Shown here in pieces: positions 60,035 through 64,000 of a stretch of DNA of 64,000 nt. A program made the translations under genes and the position numbers. Below the pieces are notes generated by a model, which was given only the letters and a program-made list of their open reading frames with translations, was not told where the DNA came from and ran no database searches. The DNA is from JACPFV01 sp038043245 (GTDB taxonomy: Bacteria; Pseudomonadota; Gammaproteobacteria; Nevskiales; Nevskiaceae): the NCBI GenBank assembly GCA_038043245.1, contig JBBTCH010000002.1, positions 248,001-312,000 of the forward strand. Reading direction: 5' to 3'. How positions within the stretch are numbered: position 1 is the stretch's first letter; every line of letters begins with the position of its first letter.

Positions 60035-60063
60035 GGCTGATCGTTTCACTGCCCTGTTCAAAA

Positions 60064-61326
60064 ATGAAAATCGCTGTCGTCGGTAGCGGGATCTCCGGCT
60101 TGTCCGTTGCTTACTTCCTTGCGCCCCGGCACCAGGTCGTGTTGTTCGAGCAGGACGGCCGCGTCGGAGGCCACACCAACACCACGCTGGTGAAAACTCC
60201 CAGCGGAGTACAGCCGGTGGACACCGGCTGGATCGTCTACAACGGACTCAACTATCCGAACCTGACGGCGTTGTTTGCGGGCCTGCAGATCGAGACGCGC
60301 CCCACCCGCATGTCGTTCGGGGTGTCGCTGGGCGAGGGTCACTACGAATACAAGGGCAGCGACAACCTGCTGACGGTGTTTGCGCAGTGGTCGAACCTGT
60401 TCAGCCCGCGCCACGTCCGCTTTCTGCTCGATATCCTCAGGCTCAACAAGCAGTGCAATGCGCTGCTCAAGTCCGGGACTTTGCCCGCCGGCACCCTCGG
60501 TGAGTTTCTGGCGAAGGCGCAGCTTTCGCCGTGGCTGGCGAGTCGCTACCTGTTGCCGATGGCGGGGCTGATCTGGAGCTGTTCGCCGAAAAAGGCGATG
60601 GAATATCCCGCCGCCGACTTCATGCGTTTCTTCGAGTCGCACGGCCTGTTCACCGCCGTCAGCCAGCCGACCTGGCATACGGTGATCGGCGGCTCGCATC
60701 AGTACGTGAAGAAAATCATGGCCGGATACAAGGGCGAATTACGTTTGAATACAAAAGTCGCTGGGATTGAGCGCAGCGAGGGCAGCGTGGTGGTGGCGGG
60801 AGAACGTTTCGACGCCGTGGTCTGCGCCACCCATTCCGATCAGGCGCTGAGATTGCTGAAAGACGCCGATCCGGAGCAGCGAGCAGTGTTGGCCGGCATT
60901 CCGTACCACTCAACCCGTTGCATCCTGCACACCGATGAATCCTTTCTGCCCAGGCGAAAACGCGCTTGGGCGAGCTGGAACTACACGCACAAGGATGACG
61001 AGATCCACGATGCGCCGATCAGCGGCAGCTACTGGATGAACCTGTTGCAGGGCATCCCCGGCCCGGTCAACTATGTCGTGACCCTGAACCCAGCGCGCGT
61101 GGTGCCGAAGGACAAAATCATCTACGAAACGATCTACCACCATCCGCATTACGGCCCGGCGAGCGTGATGACGCATGAGTGTCTGCCGCGGATTCAGGGG
61201 CGCGGCGGCGTCTGGTTTGCCGGCGCCTGGGCCAGCTACGGGTTTCATGAAGATGGTTTGAAGTCGGGATTGCGTGCGGTGCGCGGGATTGATGCGACCT
61301 GTCTGCCTGCCTGGGCGAAGTTGTGA
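60064..61326 (+). CDS. FAD-dependent amine oxidase-like protein of the Cfa cluster
   Basis: 420 residues. The dinucleotide-binding start is VVGSGISGLSVAYFLA, and the flavin-containing amine-oxidase pattern follows (VDTGWIVYNGLNYPNL, VCATHSDQALRLL, GVWFAGAWASYGFHEDG). Proteins of this type sit in front of DUF1365 and Cfa genes in many proteobacteria and may act on the modified fatty acid. It overlaps the DUF1365 gene by GTGA. Confidence 0.9.
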   Translation: MKIAVVGSGISGLSVAYFLAPRHQVVLFEQDGRVGGHTNTTLVKTPSGVQPVDTGWIVYNGLNYPNLTALFAGLQIETRPTRMSFGVSLGEGHYEYKGSDNLLTVFAQWSNLFSPRHVRFLLDILRLNKQCNALLKSGTLPAGTLGEFLAKAQLSPWLASRYLLPMAGLIWSCSPKKAMEYPAADFMRFFESHGLFTAVSQPTWHTVIGGSHQYVKKIMAGYKGELRLNTKVAGIERSEGSVVVAGERFDAVVCATHSDQALRLLKDADPEQRAVLAGIPYHSTRCILHTDESFLPRRKRAWASWNYTHKDDEIHDAPISGSYWMNLLQGIPGPVNYVVTLNPARVVPKDKIIYETIYHHPHYGPASVMTHECLPRIQGRGGVWFAGAWASYGFHEDGLKSGLRAVRGIDATCLPAWAKL

Positions 61327-62081
61327 CTGAAGCCGGCGTTCTGTATCCCGCCAAGGTCATGCACCGGCGGTTGATCGCGCCGCTGTATCGCTTCGTCTAT
61401 TCGGTGTTCTATGTGCTGGTGGACGTGGACCGGCTTGGCGAATTACACAAACGCTTCCGCTTTTTTTCTCACAACGGGTTCAATCTGATTGCGCTGCGCG
61501 ATCGCGACCATGGGCACGGCCGTGGCTTGCGGGCGTGGGCCGAAACCGTGCTGGCCGGTGCCAATATCACGCTCGCCGGCGGCCGCATCCGATTGCTGGC
61601 GATGCCGCGAGTGCTCGGCATGGGCTTCAACCCCATCAGCCTGTGGTTCTGCGAGCACAAAGACGGTTCTCTGCGCGCCCTCATCGCCGAGGTGCGCAAC
61701 ACCTTTGGCGAAACCCACAGTTATCTGCTTGCATCCGGCGGCGATGTGCTTGCGTATAACCAGCCGATCGAGAAAGAAAAGTGCTTTCACGTCTCGCCGC
61801 TGATGGACTTGGTGGGGCGCTACCGTTTCACCATCGCCGAACCCGGCGAGCGGCTGCGGGCGGCGATCCATGAGACGCGCGAAGGCGTGCCGATGCTGGA
61901 CGCGACGCTGGCCGGTGAACGCCGCGAGTTGAGCGATGCGGCGATCGTGGGGCAGGTCCTGCGGATGCCGTGGTTGATGTTGAAAGTGATGGCGGGCATC
62001 CACTGGGAGGCCCTGAAGATCTGGTTGCGCGGGGCAAAGTTTTATCCCAAGCCCGCGTCGCCCAAACTTGAGGTGACGTGA
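61323..62081 (+). CDS. DUF1365 domain protein
   Basis: 252 residues from a GTG that overlaps the preceding stop. DUF1365 marks include RFVYSVFYVLVDVDRL, MPRVLGMGFNPISLWFC, EVRNTFGETHSY and KCFHVSPLMD. The function is unknown; it is almost always next to a cyclopropane synthase gene. The next start overlaps its stop. Confidence 0.9.
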   Translation: MTEAGVLYPAKVMHRRLIAPLYRFVYSVFYVLVDVDRLGELHKRFRFFSHNGFNLIALRDRDHGHGRGLRAWAETVLAGANITLAGGRIRLLAMPRVLGMGFNPISLWFCEHKDGSLRALIAEVRNTFGETHSYLLASGGDVLAYNQPIEKEKCFHVSPLMDLVGRYRFTIAEPGERLRAAIHETREGVPMLDATLAGERRELSDAAIVGQVLRMPWLMLKVMAGIHWEALKIWLRGAKFYPKPASPKLEVT

Positions 62082-63409
62082 TGAGCGAAGAAGAAAGCCG
62101 CATGGCGAACCAAGCGATGAGCCGCGACGGGTTCTCGCCGGGCAGGACGCCCCAGTGCAGCGACGCGGCATGGATGCCGGGTCTGTCGCTGCCGCCGGAT
62201 TTGCCGGACGTGCTCAAGCGCAAAACCGCGAACGGAGGCGTCTCGCTGGGCTTGCGGGTGCTGATGTATATGTTCCGCGGTATCCGCAAGGGCCAGATGG
62301 ACGTGACCCTGCCCAATGGCGAGCGCCGTTCGTTCATCGGCAGCGAGCCCGGTCCGCACGGCGTGCTCAACATCCACGACAGCGCGATGATGCGCCACGT
62401 CCTCACCGGCGGCGAAGTCGGCTTCGGCGATGCGTATCTGGAGGGGCACTGGGATTCGCCCGATCTCGCCGCTCTGCTCGCCTGCGCGCACATCAACGAG
62501 CCGTATTACAAGGGTCCGTACGAAAAGAATCCGCTCGGCCGTCTTTACGGCTGGTGGCAGCACAAGCGCCGCGCCAATGACAAGAGTGGCGCGCGCGCCA
62601 ACATCGAATACCACTACGACCTCGGCAACGAGTTCTACAAGATGTGGCTGGACGACACCATGGCTTACAGCGCTGGTATGTTCATCCAGCCCAGCGAAAC
62701 GCTGAAAGACGCACAGCTCAACAAGTTCAAGCTGATGTACGAGCGCCTTGAACTGAAACCCGAGCATCACCTGCTCGAGATCGGTTCCGGTTGGGGCGGT
62801 TTTGCGATCTACGCCGCGCAACATTCCGGCTGCCGCGTCACCAGCATCACCTTGTCGAAAGAGCAGCTGGCCGAAGCGCAGATCCGCGCGCAGAAGCCCG
62901 GCGTCGCCGACCGCGTGAGCTTCGAGCTGCGCGACTATCGCGATGTGCACGAGACCTACGACCGCGTCGTCTCCATCGAGATGTACGAGGCGGTGGGCGA
63001 GGAATACTGGCCCGGATATTTCGCCGCGATCTCCAAGGCGCTGAAGCCCGGCGGCAAGGCGGCGATCCAGGGCATCACCATCGACCCCAGGGTGTTCCCC
63101 GACTACCGCATCAAGCGCGACTTCATCCAGAAGTACATCTTCCCCGGCGGCATGCTGTGCCCGCCGGGGCTGTTTCAGGACCTCGCGCTGCAAGCCGGCC
63201 TCAAGCCCGAGAACCCGCGCTTCTTCGCCAAGGACTACGCCGACACGCTGGCGCACTGGCACCGCAACGTGCTGGCGGTGCGCGACAAGATCGTCCAGCA
63301 GTTCGACGAGCGCTTCCTGCGGCTGTGGCGTTACTATCTGGCCTACTGCGAATGCGGTTTCCGCGTGGGCACCGTCGACCTGATGCAAATCACCTTGAAT
63401 AAACCTTGA
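62081..63409 (+). CDS. cfa: Cyclopropane-fatty-acyl-phospholipid synthase family methyltransferase
   Basis: 442 residues. The SAM-binding motif is LLEIGSGWGGFAIYA; other family marks are NIEYHYDLGNEFYKMWLD, MAYSAGMF and ISIEMYEAVGEEYWPGYF-like residues. It adds a methylene group across the double bond of membrane fatty acids, or makes a related furan/methyl modification. The ATG at 62081 is preceded by GAGGTGA. It is the core of the operon 60064-64000. Confidence 0.93.
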   Translation: MSEEESRMANQAMSRDGFSPGRTPQCSDAAWMPGLSLPPDLPDVLKRKTANGGVSLGLRVLMYMFRGIRKGQMDVTLPNGERRSFIGSEPGPHGVLNIHDSAMMRHVLTGGEVGFGDAYLEGHWDSPDLAALLACAHINEPYYKGPYEKNPLGRLYGWWQHKRRANDKSGARANIEYHYDLGNEFYKMWLDDTMAYSAGMFIQPSETLKDAQLNKFKLMYERLELKPEHHLLEIGSGWGGFAIYAAQHSGCRVTSITLSKEQLAEAQIRAQKPGVADRVSFELRDYRDVHETYDRVVSIEMYEAVGEEYWPGYFAAISKALKPGGKAAIQGITIDPRVFPDYRIKRDFIQKYIFPGGMLCPPGLFQDLALQAGLKPENPRFFAKDYADTLAHWHRNVLAVRDKIVQQFDERFLRLWRYYLAYCECGFRVGTVDLMQITLNKP

Positions 63410-63756
63410 AAGCAAAACTGGCTGCGTTTTCGCTCGCAGCGATGTTCGCGCTGATTGGCGTTTCCATCTGGGCCACGGGCTACATCGGCGTGGTGCCCGC
63501 GATCCGCCTGCTGATCGAACAACCGGCGGCGGGCATCAACGCCTGGTTCATCGCCACCCTGTTCGACGCCTACTTCGGCTTCCTGTGGTTCTGGCTGTGG
63601 ATCGCCTACAAGGAAACCGGCGTATTCGCCCGGCTCGGCTGGCTGGTCGCGCTGCTGCTCGCTGGCAACATCGGCATGGCGGTCTACATGCTGATCCAGC
63701 TCTACAAGCTGCCGCCAAACGCCAAGCCCAAAGACCTGCTGCTGCGTCGTGCCTGA
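63406..63756 (+). CDS. DUF2834-like membrane protein
   Basis: 116 residues from a TTG overlapping the Cfa stop; no ATG or GTG gives a comparable protein. Three hydrophobic segments and the DAYFGFLWFWLWIAYKE core fit DUF2834-like small membrane proteins. The function is unknown. It overlaps the next gene by 8 nt. Confidence 0.75.
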   Translation: MKAKLAAFSLAAMFALIGVSIWATGYIGVVPAIRLLIEQPAAGINAWFIATLFDAYFGFLWFWLWIAYKETGVFARLGWLVALLLAGNIGMAVYMLIQLYKLPPNAKPKDLLLRRA

Positions 63757-64000
63757 CAACGCGAGCTTCTGGCGCCGCCGCGTCGTCACCCCGATTCTTG
63801 GCCAGCTGCAACAGGGCATCACGCCGGAAAAAATCGCGCTGACGCTCGCGCTCGGTGGCGTCCTCGGTATCTTTCCGATCATCGGGCTGACCACACTGCT
63901 GTGCGCCGTCGTCGGCGTCGTGCTGGGCCTCAACCAGCCCATCATCCAGCTGATCAATTACCTGATGTACCCCGCGCATCTGGCGCTGCTGATCCCGTAC
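63749..64000 (+). CDS. DUF2062 domain protein, cut by the window end
   Basis: An open frame from a GTG at 63749 continues past the last base. The 84 codons read start VPDNASFWRRRVVTP, then a hydrophobic domain with TLALGGVLGIFPIIGLTTLL and LNQPIIQLINYLMYPAHL, the DUF2062 pattern. The overlap with the DUF2834 gene suggests it is the next gene of the operon. The remaining length is not known. Confidence 0.8.
   Translation, partial: MPDNASFWRRRVVTPILGQLQQGITPEKIALTLALGGVLGIFPIIGLTTLLCAVVGVVLGLNQPIIQLINYLMYPAHLALLIPY

Overview
The window is about 64 kb of a GC-rich (roughly 60-65%) bacterial chromosome spanning the replication origin. The block dnaA-dnaN-recF-gyrB on the minus strand (20.1-26.3 kb) facing rpmH-rnpA-yidD-yidC-mnmE on the plus strand (26.4-30.1 kb) is the classical proteobacterial oriC neighbourhood. 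Split-alpha transhydrogenase, an AlkB-rubredoxin fusion, SufT, ApaG, MtfA, a two-lipoyl aceF and the ybbP-ybbA/tesA arrangement point to a gammaproteobacterium, perhaps near Nevskiales/Xanthomonadales. That placement is an inference from gene content only. I saw no rRNA or tRNA gene, CRISPR array, transposase or phage gene.

Layout: (1) 0-8.7 kb: an orphan sugar-type ABC permease, then a minus-strand run with proton-translocating transhydrogenase (pntAA-pntAB-pntB) followed by an Mpo1-like protein and a DUF4287-like protein, ppnP, a short free rubredoxin, AlkB fused to rubredoxin, hisH, hisB and dtd. (2) 8.7-9.0 kb: a stretch without protein genes that looks like a CsrA/RsmA-sequestering small RNA with a strong terminator. 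(3) 9.0-20.0 kb: LpxL-type acyltransferase, a GldA/GldF/GldG-like ABC operon ending in a DUF4340 protein, mutM, an Old Yellow Enzyme homologue, apaG and sufT, a SIMPL protein, purE, an EamA transporter and two small genes of unknown role. (4) 20-30 kb: the origin region. (5) 30-36 kb: two paralogous LysR regulators with a shared 12-bp motif upstream, a small secreted protein, an alpha/beta hydrolase, a zinc-type dehydrogenase, a thioesterase and a Nudix-phosphatase fusion. (6) 36-42 kb: aceE-aceF, then a small accessory island. The island holds a DUF4160/DUF2442 pair, a second diverged copy of the aceF 3' end, and an AT-richer gene encoding a deoxyribosyltransferase/TIR-like protein. (7) 42-64 kb: thioesterase, MBL-fold, PhzF, alkyltransferase-like protein, M13 peptidase, a YhhN protein, a glutamine amidotransferase, TerC, UvrD, MtfA, a SPOR protein, argS, an AEC transporter, YbbP/YbbA, TesA, and a FAD oxidoreductase-DUF1365-Cfa-DUF2834-DUF2062 operon that runs off the window.

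Gene packing is very tight. Most neighbouring genes overlap by ATGA, GTGA or TGATG, three convergent pairs share a CTAG across their stop codons, and one divergent pair shares a CATG across its start codons. Small palindromic intergenic repeats of several families are scattered through the gaps.

The most unusual elements are the aceF-3'-end island with its putative immune effector, the candidate Rsm-type RNA, the shared LysR operator motif, the Nudix-phosphatase fusion with a shortened phosphatase loop, and start codons placed directly after -10 hexamers (gyrB, lpxL-like, AEC transporter), suggesting leaderless transcripts.
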